From JAWOFN01 sp046497505 [NCBI: bacterium] (GTDB lineage: Bacteria; Blakebacterota; Blakebacteria; Blakebacterales): 22,788 nucleotides of DNA. Both the position numbers and the translations under genes were made by a program. Below are positions 6,379 to 14,189 of this stretch, piece after piece. The DNA is taken from positions 1-22,788 of the forward strand of contig JAWOFN010000094.1 of the NCBI GenBank assembly GCA_046497505.1, read 5' to 3'. The notes beneath the pieces are model-generated. The model saw nothing but the letters and a program-made list of their open reading frames with translations, was not told the DNA's origin and searched no databases. How positions within the stretch are numbered: the stretch's first letter is position 1; each line of letters opens with the position of its first letter.

Positions 6379-8531
6379 TACCGTTCACCGTCTGCCGCGG
6401 GGCCATAGGCCCCTTCCAGGTAGTCGGTGAGCATCCGGGCCGCCCCGAAGCGGCGCCCCGTGGTTCGGATCGCCGCTTTCATGATGCGGGTCCAGCGGCG
6501 GGGGATACCCTGCTCGTCCCGGTCGTAGAAGGCGGGGACCACCTCCTCCTCCAGGATCCGATAGAGCGCCTCTGCGTCCTCACGGTCCCGGTCCTTCCGC
6601 TGCTCCGCCCTCTCGGGGTCGTAGGTGGAGAGGTCCATCGGGTCGCCCAGGGCCCAGCCGTTGGAGCCGTCGTATCCCTCGAGCCACCAGCCGTCCAGGG
6701 TGCTCAGGTGCGGGATGCCGTTCAGCGCCGCTTTCATCCCGCTGGTGCCGCTGGCCTCCATCGGCGGCAGGGGGTTGTTGAGCCAGACGTCCACCCCGCT
6801 CACCAGATGCGCGGCCAGGTGCATGTCGTAATCCTCCAGGAAGGCCACCCGTCCTCCCAGTCGGGGGTCGATGGCCAGGCGGAAGACCTCGCGGATCAGC
6901 TCCTGGCCGTGATGGTCCCTGGGGTGGGCCTTGCCGGCGAAGAGGACCTGGACCGGCCGGTAGAAGTCCATGAGCCGACGCCGCAGCCGTTCCATGTCCG
7001 AGAAGAGGAGGGTGGCCCGCTTGTAGGAGGCGAACCGGCGTGCGAAGCCCAGGGTGAGCACGTCCGGGTCCATCAGGGCCCCGGAGGCGACTACCTGTTC
7101 GGTCTGGATATGTCCGTCGACCCATGCCCGCCTCAGGCGGTCGCGCACCAGCTCGAACAATCGGGCCTTCCGGTGCGTGTGGACCTCCCATAGGGCATCC
7201 TCGTCCATCCCCGCCACCGCCTCCCACGTCGCCGGCTCGATGGAGCGGGAGGGCCAGTCCTCCCCCAGCGTGCGGTCGAACAGCTCCCGCATCTCACCGG
7301 GCAGCCAGGAGGCCAGGTGGACCCCGTTGGTTATGGCCCCGATGGGCACCTCTTCGGCCGGCCGGCCGGGCCATTGGGGCTGCCACATCAGCCGGGCCAC
7401 CTCGCCGTGCCGGACGCTCACACCGTTGCGCCGGGAACTCATCCTCAGGGCGAGGGAGGTCATGTTCACGCCTTCCCACTCGCCGGGGTCCTCACCCAGT
7501 CCCGCGACCTGGTGGATATCCATGGGGCCGTCCCGCAGCCAGTGTCCCATGGCCTCCTCCACCAGCTCCCGGGAGAACCGGTCATGTCCCGCCGCCACCG
7601 GGGTGTGGGTGGTGAAGACGGTGTTCCTGCGGGTCGTGCAGGTCGCCTCATCGAAACCGGCCCCCCCCTCCATCTCCTCCCGCACCCTCTCCAGGGTGAG
7701 GAAGGCGGTGTGTCCCTCGTTCATGTGCCAGACCGCGGGGCGGATGCCGAGGGCGCGGAGCACACGGACCCCGCCGATACCCAGGACCATCTCCTGCCGG
7801 ATCCGCCTCGCCACATCCCCGGAATAGAGCTGGGAGGTGAGGTCGCGGTCCTCGGGGTCGTTCTCGGGGAGGTCGGTGTCGAGGAGGTAGATGGGCACGC
7901 GCCCCACATCGATCTGCCAGACGGCGATGCGGGCGGGCTCTCCCTCGTTCTCCATCTCAGCCAGCCAGGCCCGGTCCTCCCCCTTCAGACGGTGCAGGGG
8001 GAGGCTCTCGGGATCGAATCGTTCGGCGACGGCCTGCTGGGAACCGTCCGCCTCGATCCGCTGCCGGAAGTAGCCCCGCTGATAGAGGAGACCGATCCCC
8101 ACCATGGGGATGCCCAGGTCGCTGGCCGCCCGGCAGTGGTCACCTGCCAGCACACCGAGCCCGCCGGAGTAGATGGGGATGGAGGAGTGGAGCCCGAACT
8201 CCGCGCAGAAGTAGGCCACGGGTCGGTCACCGACCAGCTCCCCCCTCGCTGCCGGGGTCTCGATGGGGGAAGTGACCTCGGCGTCGAAGGCGGCCAGCAC
8301 CCGCATGTAGCGGTCCAGGTACGCCTCCCGTGAAGCGGCCTCCTCGAGCCGCACGGGATCTGTTCGACGCAGCAGGGCCACCGGGTTGAAGCGGACGCTT
8401 CGCCAGAGGGCGTGGTCCAGTTCCCGGAAGAGGGAACGGGCACCGGGGTGCCAGGTCCACCAGAGGTTGTGGGCCAGGTCCCAGAGGCGTCGGAGACGAT
8501 GAGGCAGATGTTCGGGCGGTCGGTTAAGCAA
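6378..8531 (-). CDS. glgP: Alpha-glucan phosphorylase with DUF3417 N-terminus
   Basis: A PLP-dependent phosphorylase that releases glucose-1-phosphate from glycogen or maltodextrins. The N-terminal section (about 1-90, with LWDLAHNLWWTWHPGARSLF) is the DUF3417 domain found on the non-mammalian type of the family (TIGR02094). It is followed by YFCAEFGLHSSIPIYSGGLG and, near the C-terminus, MEASGTSGMKAALNG with the PLP-binding lysine at K600. At 717 residues it is shorter than the ~850-residue actinobacterial relatives but complete in its core motifs. The start is TTG 8531: an in-frame TAG lies 12 bases upstream and AGGG gives a weak ribosome-binding site. It is the first gene of a two-gene unit with glgA, so breakdown and synthesis enzymes are co-expressed. 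Confidence 0.93.
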   Translation of the reverse strand: MLNRPPEHLPHRLRRLWDLAHNLWWTWHPGARSLFRELDHALWRSVRFNPVALLRRTDPVRLEEAASREAYLDRYMRVLAAFDAEVTSPIETPAARGELVGDRPVAYFCAEFGLHSSIPIYSGGLGVLAGDHCRAASDLGIPMVGIGLLYQRGYFRQRIEADGSQQAVAERFDPESLPLHRLKGEDRAWLAEMENEGEPARIAVWQIDVGRVPIYLLDTDLPENDPEDRDLTSQLYSGDVARRIRQEMVLGIGGVRVLRALGIRPAVWHMNEGHTAFLTLERVREEMEGGAGFDEATCTTRRNTVFTTHTPVAAGHDRFSRELVEEAMGHWLRDGPMDIHQVAGLGEDPGEWEGVNMTSLALRMSSRRNGVSVRHGEVARLMWQPQWPGRPAEEVPIGAITNGVHLASWLPGEMRELFDRTLGEDWPSRSIEPATWEAVAGMDEDALWEVHTHRKARLFELVRDRLRRAWVDGHIQTEQVVASGALMDPDVLTLGFARRFASYKRATLLFSDMERLRRRLMDFYRPVQVLFAGKAHPRDHHGQELIREVFRLAIDPRLGGRVAFLEDYDMHLAAHLVSGVDVWLNNPLPPMEASGTSGMKAALNGIPHLSTLDGWWLEGYDGSNGWALGDPMDLSTYDPERAEQRKDRDREDAEALYRILEEEVVPAFYDRDEQGIPRRWTRIMKAAIRTTGRRFGAARMLTDYLEGAYGPAADGER

Positions 8532-8588
8532 GATCGCACCCTATTCGGGGGCCCCGGAGGGCGTGGACGAGTCAGCGAGGCGAGCCCC

Positions 8589-8617
8589 TGGAACGGGACA
8601 TACGCTTCCGGTAGTAT
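8589..8617 (+). promoter_or_regulatory. Candidate sigma-70-type promoter for egtCD
   Basis: TGGAAC (8589-8594) and TAGTAT (8612-8617) are separated by 17 bases and lie about 145 bases upstream of the egtC start in the divergent glgP/egtC gap. The -10 element fits well; the -35 is only partial. The rest of the 8532-8760 gap shows no ORF with coding character. Confidence 0.4.
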
Positions 8618-8760
8618 GGTGCCGGTCCCCACCTGCCCGCAACGCAGCAGACCGGATACGAGCACGAGCTCCTCGCCTGTTCACAGGTCTCCGCCTTGCG
8701 AAGGACCTCTGGAGCGAATCGAATGACCGGTCCCGCCGGTCGCTGAACGGGAGCCATCAC

Positions 8761-9594
8761 GTGTGCCGACTTCTTGCCTACCGAGGACCGCCGCTGTCCC
8801 TGTCCAGGATCATCCTGGAGCATCCCCATTCCCTGATGGAACAGTCGTATGCTCCCAGGGAGATGGTCACCGGGCACGTGAACGCCGACGGCTTCGGCGT
8901 CGGCTGGTACGCGGATGGGATCGACCTCCCCGGCACATACCACCGGTCCGCTCCCATCTGGACCGACCTGGACCTTCCCCGCTTCGGTCGGGCCGTTCGC
9001 AGCGGCCGTGTGTTCGCCGGGCTGAGGAACGCCTCCCCCGGCTTCCCGGCGGATCCCCAGAGCGTACCCCCCTTCACCGCGGGCCCCTTCCTCTTCATGC
9101 ACAACGGCGCCATCCAGGCATTCACCCGCCGTATGAGGCGCAGCCTGATGGAACGCATCCCCGACCGGGTGGCGGCCACGATCCAGGGACCCAGCGACGC
9201 GGAGGCATGCTTCGGTCTGGTCCGCTCCCATCTCCCCGAGCGGGGGGAAGAGGACCTGCCCGAGTCGTGCACCGCAGCCGAACTGGGCGATGCCCTGGTG
9301 CGTGCGGTGGAGAGCGTGCTGGAACTGGCGGCGGAGAAGCGGCTGCAGGCCAGCATGAACATGGCTCTCACCAACGGGCGGGGTATGGCCTTCTGCCGTA
9401 CCGCCCGGGGCATACGCTCCAACAGCCTCTATTTCCGCAAGGGGGAGGGATCGGTGTGGGTGGTGAGCGAGCCCCTCGACGCCTCGGGACCGTGGGAGAG
9501 GGTGCCGGACGACTCCCTGCTGACCCTCGCCGCCGACGGGTCCACCCGGGTCGATCCGCTCGACGGCCTCCCCGAGGAGGACCGGTGGGTGTGA
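8761..9594 (+). CDS. egtC: Ergothioneine biosynthesis glutamine amidotransferase-like hydrolase EgtC
   Basis: EgtC is a class II (Ntn) amidohydrolase that removes the gamma-glutamyl group from gamma-glutamyl-hercynylcysteine sulfoxide in ergothioneine synthesis. The chosen GTG at 8761 puts Cys at position 2 (V/M-C-R-L-L-A-Y), the N-terminal nucleophile exposed after Met removal, and has CGGGAG (8748-8753) seven bases upstream. A longer in-frame start at 8563 would bury the nucleophile and is rejected. NADGFGVGWY (41-50) and HNGAI (114-118) are the typical substrate and oxyanion motifs of this fold. The 277-residue length fits EgtC. Its overlap with egtD (GTGA) strongly supports the ergothioneine assignment over a generic class II amidotransferase. 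egtB and egtE are not seen in the window. Confidence 0.88.
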   Translation: MCRLLAYRGPPLSLSRIILEHPHSLMEQSYAPREMVTGHVNADGFGVGWYADGIDLPGTYHRSAPIWTDLDLPRFGRAVRSGRVFAGLRNASPGFPADPQSVPPFTAGPFLFMHNGAIQAFTRRMRRSLMERIPDRVAATIQGPSDAEACFGLVRSHLPERGEEDLPESCTAAELGDALVRAVESVLELAAEKRLQASMNMALTNGRGMAFCRTARGIRSNSLYFRKGEGSVWVVSEPLDASGPWERVPDDSLLTLAADGSTRVDPLDGLPEEDRWV

Positions 9595-10541
9595 GCGCAT
9601 ACGATCCGTACCGGGACCTCCGGAGGGACGTCATCGAGGGGCTCACAGCCCCCCGGAAGCGGCTCCCGCCCAAGTACTTCTACGATGCCCGGGGGTCGGA
9701 ACTCTTCGTGGCCATCACCGGCCTGGAGGAGTACTACCAGACCCGGACCGAGCGCTCGCTCCTGGCACGCATCGCCGAGGAGGTGCTGGAGACCACGGGG
9801 GCACGATCCATCGTGGAGCTGGGAGCCGGGAGCAGCAGCAAGACAAGGATGCTGCTGGAGACGGGGCGGCGGCAGGGGCGCCTGGAGATGTTCGTCCCCC
9901 TGGACGTGAGCGAGCGGATCCTGGAAGAGACCGCCGACGAGCTGCGCCGGTCCTATCCCGGCCTCGAGGTGGAATGGCAGCTCCACGACTTCACGGAGCA
10001 CCTGGACGTGCTCCCCGGTGTGCCCCCCCATCTGCTGGTCTTCCTGGGCAGCACCATCGGCAACCTGCGGCCGGCCGAGGCCGCGGAGTTCCTGGCGGAT
10101 GTGACCGGTGCACTGGGGGATGAGGACCACTTCCTGATGGGCATCGACCTGGTGAAGGACCCCGAGGTGCTGGAGGCGGCCTACAACGACTCCCGCGGGG
10201 TGACCGCGGAGTTCAACAAGAACGTGCTCCGGGTCCTGAACCGGGAGCTGGATGGCGATTTCGACCTGGACGCCTTCCGTCACCGGGCGGTATGGGAACC
10301 CGAGGAGCAGCGGGTCGAGATGCACCTGGTCTCCACCCGGGATCAGTCGGTCCGCCTCGAGGGGATCGATTTGGAGGTCTCCTTCGAAGAGGGCGAACAC
10401 ATCCTCACCGAGATCTCCCGAAAGTTCACCCGTGCGGGGGTGGAGGAGATGCTGGCCCGGGCGGGTCTGGAGACCGTCCGCTGGTACACCGATCCGAAGG
10501 ATTGGTTCGCCCTGAGCCTCTCCCGTCCCGCGGGGGGGTGA
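9591..10541 (+). CDS. egtD: L-histidine N(alpha)-methyltransferase EgtD
   Basis: It trimethylates the alpha-amino group of histidine with SAM to give hercynine, the first committed step of ergothioneine synthesis. Signature blocks are KYFYDARGSELF (28-39), EEYYQTRTE (46-54), the SAM-binding ELGAGSSSKT (76-85), FLGSTIGNLRP with N158 and GVTAEFNKNVLRVLNRELD. M244 and E274-I-S276 lie where histidine-contacting residues occur in the mycobacterial enzyme, which supports histidine as substrate. The start is GTG 9591, overlapping the egtC stop; GAGGAGG (9574-9580) is ten bases upstream, which favours it over GTG 9585. At 316 residues it is close to the family's usual ~320. Translationally coupled to egtC. 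Confidence 0.95.
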   Translation: MSAYDPYRDLRRDVIEGLTAPRKRLPPKYFYDARGSELFVAITGLEEYYQTRTERSLLARIAEEVLETTGARSIVELGAGSSSKTRMLLETGRRQGRLEMFVPLDVSERILEETADELRRSYPGLEVEWQLHDFTEHLDVLPGVPPHLLVFLGSTIGNLRPAEAAEFLADVTGALGDEDHFLMGIDLVKDPEVLEAAYNDSRGVTAEFNKNVLRVLNRELDGDFDLDAFRHRAVWEPEEQRVEMHLVSTRDQSVRLEGIDLEVSFEEGEHILTEISRKFTRAGVEEMLARAGLETVRWYTDPKDWFALSLSRPAGG

Positions 10542-10729
10542 GGAGGCGCGGGACCCTCACTCCCGATGGAGGATGCGCAGAGGTGGTCGTTGACCAGGGT
10601 CACCAGGTGTCCCGGTTCCTCGGTCATCTCTCCCACGAGGCGTTCCAGCAGGTCCTGGACCTCGCAGGGACCGCGGGCGGCGGAGACGATGCGCTCGAGG
10701 ATCCGCACGTGACTCGGCTCGAGGCCGGA

Positions 10730-10759
10730 TTGCCTTCCGGGGCCGCGACCTGCTAGTGT
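10730..10759 (+). promoter_or_regulatory. Candidate promoter for the VPS10-like gene
   Basis: TTGCCT (10730-10735) and TAGTGT (10754-10759) are spaced by 18 bases, with about 60 bases from the -10 to the GTG start. A perfect inverted repeat lies where transcription would begin. Confidence 0.4.
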
Positions 10760-10763
10760 TAGA

Positions 10764-10780
10764 GATCCGGCCGGCGGATC
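10764..10780. repeat. Inverted repeat at the presumed VPS10 gene transcription start
   Basis: GATCCG (10764-10769) and CGGATC (10775-10780) flank a 5-base centre, beginning four bases past the candidate -10 element. A nested palindrome CGGATCCG (10775-10782) overlaps it. Position suggests an operator or a 5' mRNA hairpin. Confidence 0.35.
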
Positions 10781-10819
10781 CGGTCGGGGCCCTCCCCCCT
10801 CGAACATGGAGGACGTACC

Positions 10820-13800
10820 GTGCCGCGTCCCGACGCTCTCGACCCCGCATCCTCTCGAACGTGGATCCCCGCACTGATCGTCCTGGCCCTGGCGATCCTG
10901 TGGTCCGCCGCAGCGGCCCCGCAGGCCGCCGCCCAGTCCGACCCGGTGGACCCGGAGCTGATCATGCCCCTGGAGGTCCGGAACATCGGGCCGGCCAACA
11001 TGGGCGGCCGCATCGACGACATCGAGGTCCCGAGGCAGGACCCCAGCACGATCTGGATGGGGCATGCTTCGGGCGGTGTCTTCAAGAGCACCAACCACGG
11101 TACCACCTGGGAGGCGGTCTTCGACGACGCGGTCTCCACCTCGATCGCGGACATCGCCATCGCCCCCTCGAACCCATCGGTGGTCTACGTGGGGACCGGG
11201 GAGCAGAACAACCGGCAGTCCTCCTCCTGGGGGAACGGCGTCTACAAGACCGAGGACGGCGGCAAGAGCTGGATCCACCTGGGCCTGGAGGACACCGGCC
11301 ACATCGGCCGGATCCGTGTGCACCCCACCGACCCGGACATCGTCTGGGTGGGGGCCGCCGGCAGGCTCTGGGGTCCCAACCCGGAGCGGGGCGTCTACAT
11401 GAGCACCGACGGCGGACGCAGCTGGGAGAAGACGCTGTTCGTAAGTGAGGACACCGGGATCATCGACCTGGTGGTGGACCCTGAGAGCCCCAACATCCTC
11501 CTGGCCGGCGCCTACCAGCGGCGCCGGACCGGCTTCGGTTTCAACGGAGGGGGCCCGGAGGGGGGCATCTTCAAGAGCACCGACGGGGGACGGAGCTGGC
11601 GCAAGCTGACCGAGGATCTCCCCGCCGGACCGGTGGGCCGCATCGGGCTGGACATCTACCGCGCCGACACCGACATCGTCTACGCCATCATCGAGTGCAA
11701 CCAGCGCCGCGCGGGCCAGGTCATCGGCGGGGAGCGGGTCGAGGAGCCCCGTTCGCTGGGCGGGGTCTACCGCTCGGAGGACAAGGGGGAGACCTGGACC
11801 CACCAGAGCACCACGAACCCCCGGCCGATGTACTACAGCCAGATCCGGGTGGACCCGAACAACGACCTCCACGTGTGGGTGCTGGGCACCCGGATGCACG
11901 TGAGCACCGACGCCGGGCGCACCTTCACCACCGACATGGTGCGCACGGTCCACGTGGACCACCACGCCCTCTGGTGGGACCCCGACGACTCGAAGCACAT
12001 CATCATCGGCAACGACGGGGGGCTGGACTGGACCCGGGACGGGGGCCAGACCTGGGTGGACGTGCAGACCCTGGCCCTGGCCCAGTTCTACGAGATCAGC
12101 GCCGATGACGCCCAGCCCTTCTACAACGTCTACGGGGGGCTGCAGGACAACGGCAGCTGGGCAGGCGTGAGCGGCAACTACTGGAGGATCGGGATCACGA
12201 ACCGGGACTGGATGACCATCCGGGGGGGCGACGGCTTCTACACCGTGCCCGATCCCTTCGATCGAGACATCGTGTACGCGGAGAGCCAGAACGGCAACCT
12301 GAGCCGGGTGGATATGACCACCCTGCAGTCCACGGGCATCCGTCCCGAGCCTCCCGAGCCGCCCGAGGGGCAGGAGGAAGAGGACTACCGCTTCAACTGG
12401 AACTCGCCCCTCGAGGTGAGCCGGCACGTGGAGGGGCGCATCTACTACGGGGGCAACCGCCTCTTCATCTCGAACGACCGCGGCGACACCTGGGAGCGGA
12501 CCCCCGACCTCACCAAACAGATCGACCGAAGCGAGCTGGAGATCATGGGGGTGAAGGTGAGCGAGATCACCCTCTCCCGCAACGACGGCATCTCCACCTA
12601 CGGGAACATCACCACCATCAGCGAGTCCCCGATCACCCCGGACATCCTGTGGGCGGGCACCGATGACGGGAACCTGCAGGTCTCCCGTGACGGCGGTTCG
12701 ACCTGGGACGACGTGACGGACCGGGTCAGGGAGGTCCCCGAGCGCACCTACGTGACCCGGATCGAGGCCAGCCGGTTCGCCGAGGGGCGGGCGTACGTGA
12801 CCTTCGACGGCCACCGGAACGACGACTTCACGCCCTACGTGCTGGTCACCGAGGACTTCGGCCGCAGCTGGCGCTCCATCTCCGCGGGCATCCCCGAGGG
12901 CAGCACGGCCAACAGTATCCGAGAGCACCACCGCAACCCGAACCTGCTCTTCCTGGCTACCGAGCAGGGTGCCTGGTGGTCGTACGACCGGGGAGCGAGC
13001 TGGCAGCTGTTCGAGAACGGGCTGCCCCGCGTGCCGGTGGACGACATCTTCGTCCACGCCGGGCAGAACGACCTCCTCTTCGGCACCCACGCACGGGGCA
13101 TCTACATCATGGACGACATCGCCCCGCTGGAGGGGATGAGCTCGGGGCTCTTCGAGCGGCCCCTCACGCTCTTCGATGTCCGCCCGACCTGGCGTTTCGA
13201 GCGGGCAAGCCACCTGCAGGACCAGGGCGATTTCTTCTTCCGTGCCGACAATCCTCCCTACGGGGCCGTCATCTCCTACTTCCTCCCCGAGGTGCCGGAA
13301 GGGGAGGAGCAGGCGGAGATCGTCATCACCGACGCCTCGGGCGGGTTCGTCCGCTCGCTGGAGGGACCGCTCCGCCGGGGGCTCAACCGCATCACCTGGG
13401 ACCTGGCCCACGGGGCGCGTGAGGAGCAGGCCATGCGGGGCGGGGGGCCGGAGGTGGTGCCCGGCACCTACACGGTCACCGTATCGGCCGCCGGCACCGA
13501 GGTCTCCGACTCGGTGGAGGTCCGCATGGACCCGCGGCTGGAAGGCAGATGGGATCTTCAGCAGCTCATCGCCCTGCGGGACGCGCAGCTCGAGCTGATG
13601 GACCTGATGGCGGCCCTGACGCCCGCCTCGGAGAAGATCGCCGACGTGCGGGAGCAGTTCCGGGCGCTGCGCGACCTGCTCCAGGACAAGGAGGACGTCC
13701 CGCAGGCGGTCTCCGACGCGGTGGAGCGTCTCGGCAGTGAGCTGAAGGCCATGGGCGACGAGCTCTTCGGGGGCAGCTGGTGGCGGGCGGACACCGTCGA

Positions 13801-14026
13801 GGGGCGCCTGATGCGCCTCTTCTATGACCTGAGCGGTCTCAGCGAGCTCCCGGCCGACGCCCAGGCGCATATCCAGGAGGCCCGTACCGCGGTGGAGGAG
13901 GCCATCGCGCGCGTGAACAGCTTCCTGCGGACCCGCGTGCCGGAGTTCAACCGGACCCTCTCGGAGACGGAGATCGAGTTCATCCATGCCCCCGATCCGG
14001 TGCCCCCTCCGGGCACCGGGCGGTAG
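10820..14026 (+). CDS. Secreted VPS10/sortilin-like Asp-box beta-propeller protein
   Basis: The 1,068-residue product has a signal peptide (hydrophobic core about residues 16-33, likely cut after AAA38 before Gln39) and so is exported to the periplasm or cell surface. From residue 90 to about 728 I count eleven Asp-box/BNR motifs of the form S/T-x-D-x-G-x-x-W/F (for example STDGGRSW twice, TRDGGQTW, SRDGGSTW, TEDFGRSW), matching the multi-bladed propeller of VPS10 domains. A beta-rich segment (about 780-905) and a helical C-terminal third with several acidic/Leu-rich helices follow. Relatives are often annotated as glycosyl hydrolase or VPS10 domain-containing protein and are frequent in Gemmatimonadota and Acidobacteria; no enzymatic activity can be claimed. 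GTG 10820 has GGAGG (10808-10812) seven bases upstream. It is flanked by its own promoter and terminator-like hairpins, so probably monocistronic. Confidence 0.88.
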   Translation: MPRPDALDPASSRTWIPALIVLALAILWSAAAAPQAAAQSDPVDPELIMPLEVRNIGPANMGGRIDDIEVPRQDPSTIWMGHASGGVFKSTNHGTTWEAVFDDAVSTSIADIAIAPSNPSVVYVGTGEQNNRQSSSWGNGVYKTEDGGKSWIHLGLEDTGHIGRIRVHPTDPDIVWVGAAGRLWGPNPERGVYMSTDGGRSWEKTLFVSEDTGIIDLVVDPESPNILLAGAYQRRRTGFGFNGGGPEGGIFKSTDGGRSWRKLTEDLPAGPVGRIGLDIYRADTDIVYAIIECNQRRAGQVIGGERVEEPRSLGGVYRSEDKGETWTHQSTTNPRPMYYSQIRVDPNNDLHVWVLGTRMHVSTDAGRTFTTDMVRTVHVDHHALWWDPDDSKHIIIGNDGGLDWTRDGGQTWVDVQTLALAQFYEISADDAQPFYNVYGGLQDNGSWAGVSGNYWRIGITNRDWMTIRGGDGFYTVPDPFDRDIVYAESQNGNLSRVDMTTLQSTGIRPEPPEPPEGQEEEDYRFNWNSPLEVSRHVEGRIYYGGNRLFISNDRGDTWERTPDLTKQIDRSELEIMGVKVSEITLSRNDGISTYGNITTISESPITPDILWAGTDDGNLQVSRDGGSTWDDVTDRVREVPERTYVTRIEASRFAEGRAYVTFDGHRNDDFTPYVLVTEDFGRSWRSISAGIPEGSTANSIREHHRNPNLLFLATEQGAWWSYDRGASWQLFENGLPRVPVDDIFVHAGQNDLLFGTHARGIYIMDDIAPLEGMSSGLFERPLTLFDVRPTWRFERASHLQDQGDFFFRADNPPYGAVISYFLPEVPEGEEQAEIVITDASGGFVRSLEGPLRRGLNRITWDLAHGAREEQAMRGGGPEVVPGTYTVTVSAAGTEVSDSVEVRMDPRLEGRWDLQQLIALRDAQLELMDLMAALTPASEKIADVREQFRALRDLLQDKEDVPQAVSDAVERLGSELKAMGDELFGGSWWRADTVEGRLMRLFYDLSGLSELPADAQAHIQEARTAVEEAIARVNSFLRTRVPEFNRTLSETEIEFIHAPDPVPPPGTGR

Positions 14027-14042
14027 GAAGCCCGCGGAAGTG

Positions 14043-14085
14043 CCCTCCCCGAGGAGGGAGGATTTCCTGGCCTCCCTGGGAGGCC
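14043..14085. terminator. Tandem hairpins between convergent genes
   Basis: CCCTCC-CCGA-GGAGGG (14043-14058) and GGCCTCCC-T-GGGAGGCC (14069-14085) lie in the 163-base gap between the VPS10 gene and the convergent aminotransferase gene. Being symmetric they could end transcripts from both sides, but neither is followed by a T-run, so this is not a classical intrinsic terminator. No ORF is evident in the rest of the gap. Confidence 0.4.
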
Positions 14086-14189
14086 CCGCCTTCGCTGTCC
14101 GCCTGCTGGACGGGGCCGGGGTACTCAGCGTGTAGCGGCCCAAGTCGGCGGAGAGGGCGGCCGCCGCCGCCCCGGGCATCCGCCTGCTC

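Larger units (their letters stand above)
10542..10819. other. Gap between egtD and the VPS10 gene, with a coding-like antisense stretch
   Basis: This is the longest gap in the window. Its right part holds the promoter and inverted repeat listed separately. Its left part (about 10560-10708) reads on the minus strand as a plausible protein from GTG 10708, beginning VRILERIVSAARG and including LLERLVGEM, with strongly GC-ending codons like those of real genes here. However, that frame has no stop until 10343, deep inside egtD, and its ribosome-binding site is weak. It may be a decayed or frameshifted small gene rather than an intact one. I do not recognise a family. Confidence 0.3.

Noticed and set aside
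8563-8760. Upstream extension of egtC
   Set aside because: It would bury the N-terminal catalytic cysteine; GTG 8761 has its own ribosome-binding site and gives Cys at position 2.
10343-14179. 1,278-codon open frame on the minus strand antisense to the VPS10-like gene
   Set aside because: Its sequence is Val/Gly/His/Asp-rich filler produced by the GC-biased codons of the opposite strand; the plus-strand gene has eleven Asp boxes and a signal peptide.
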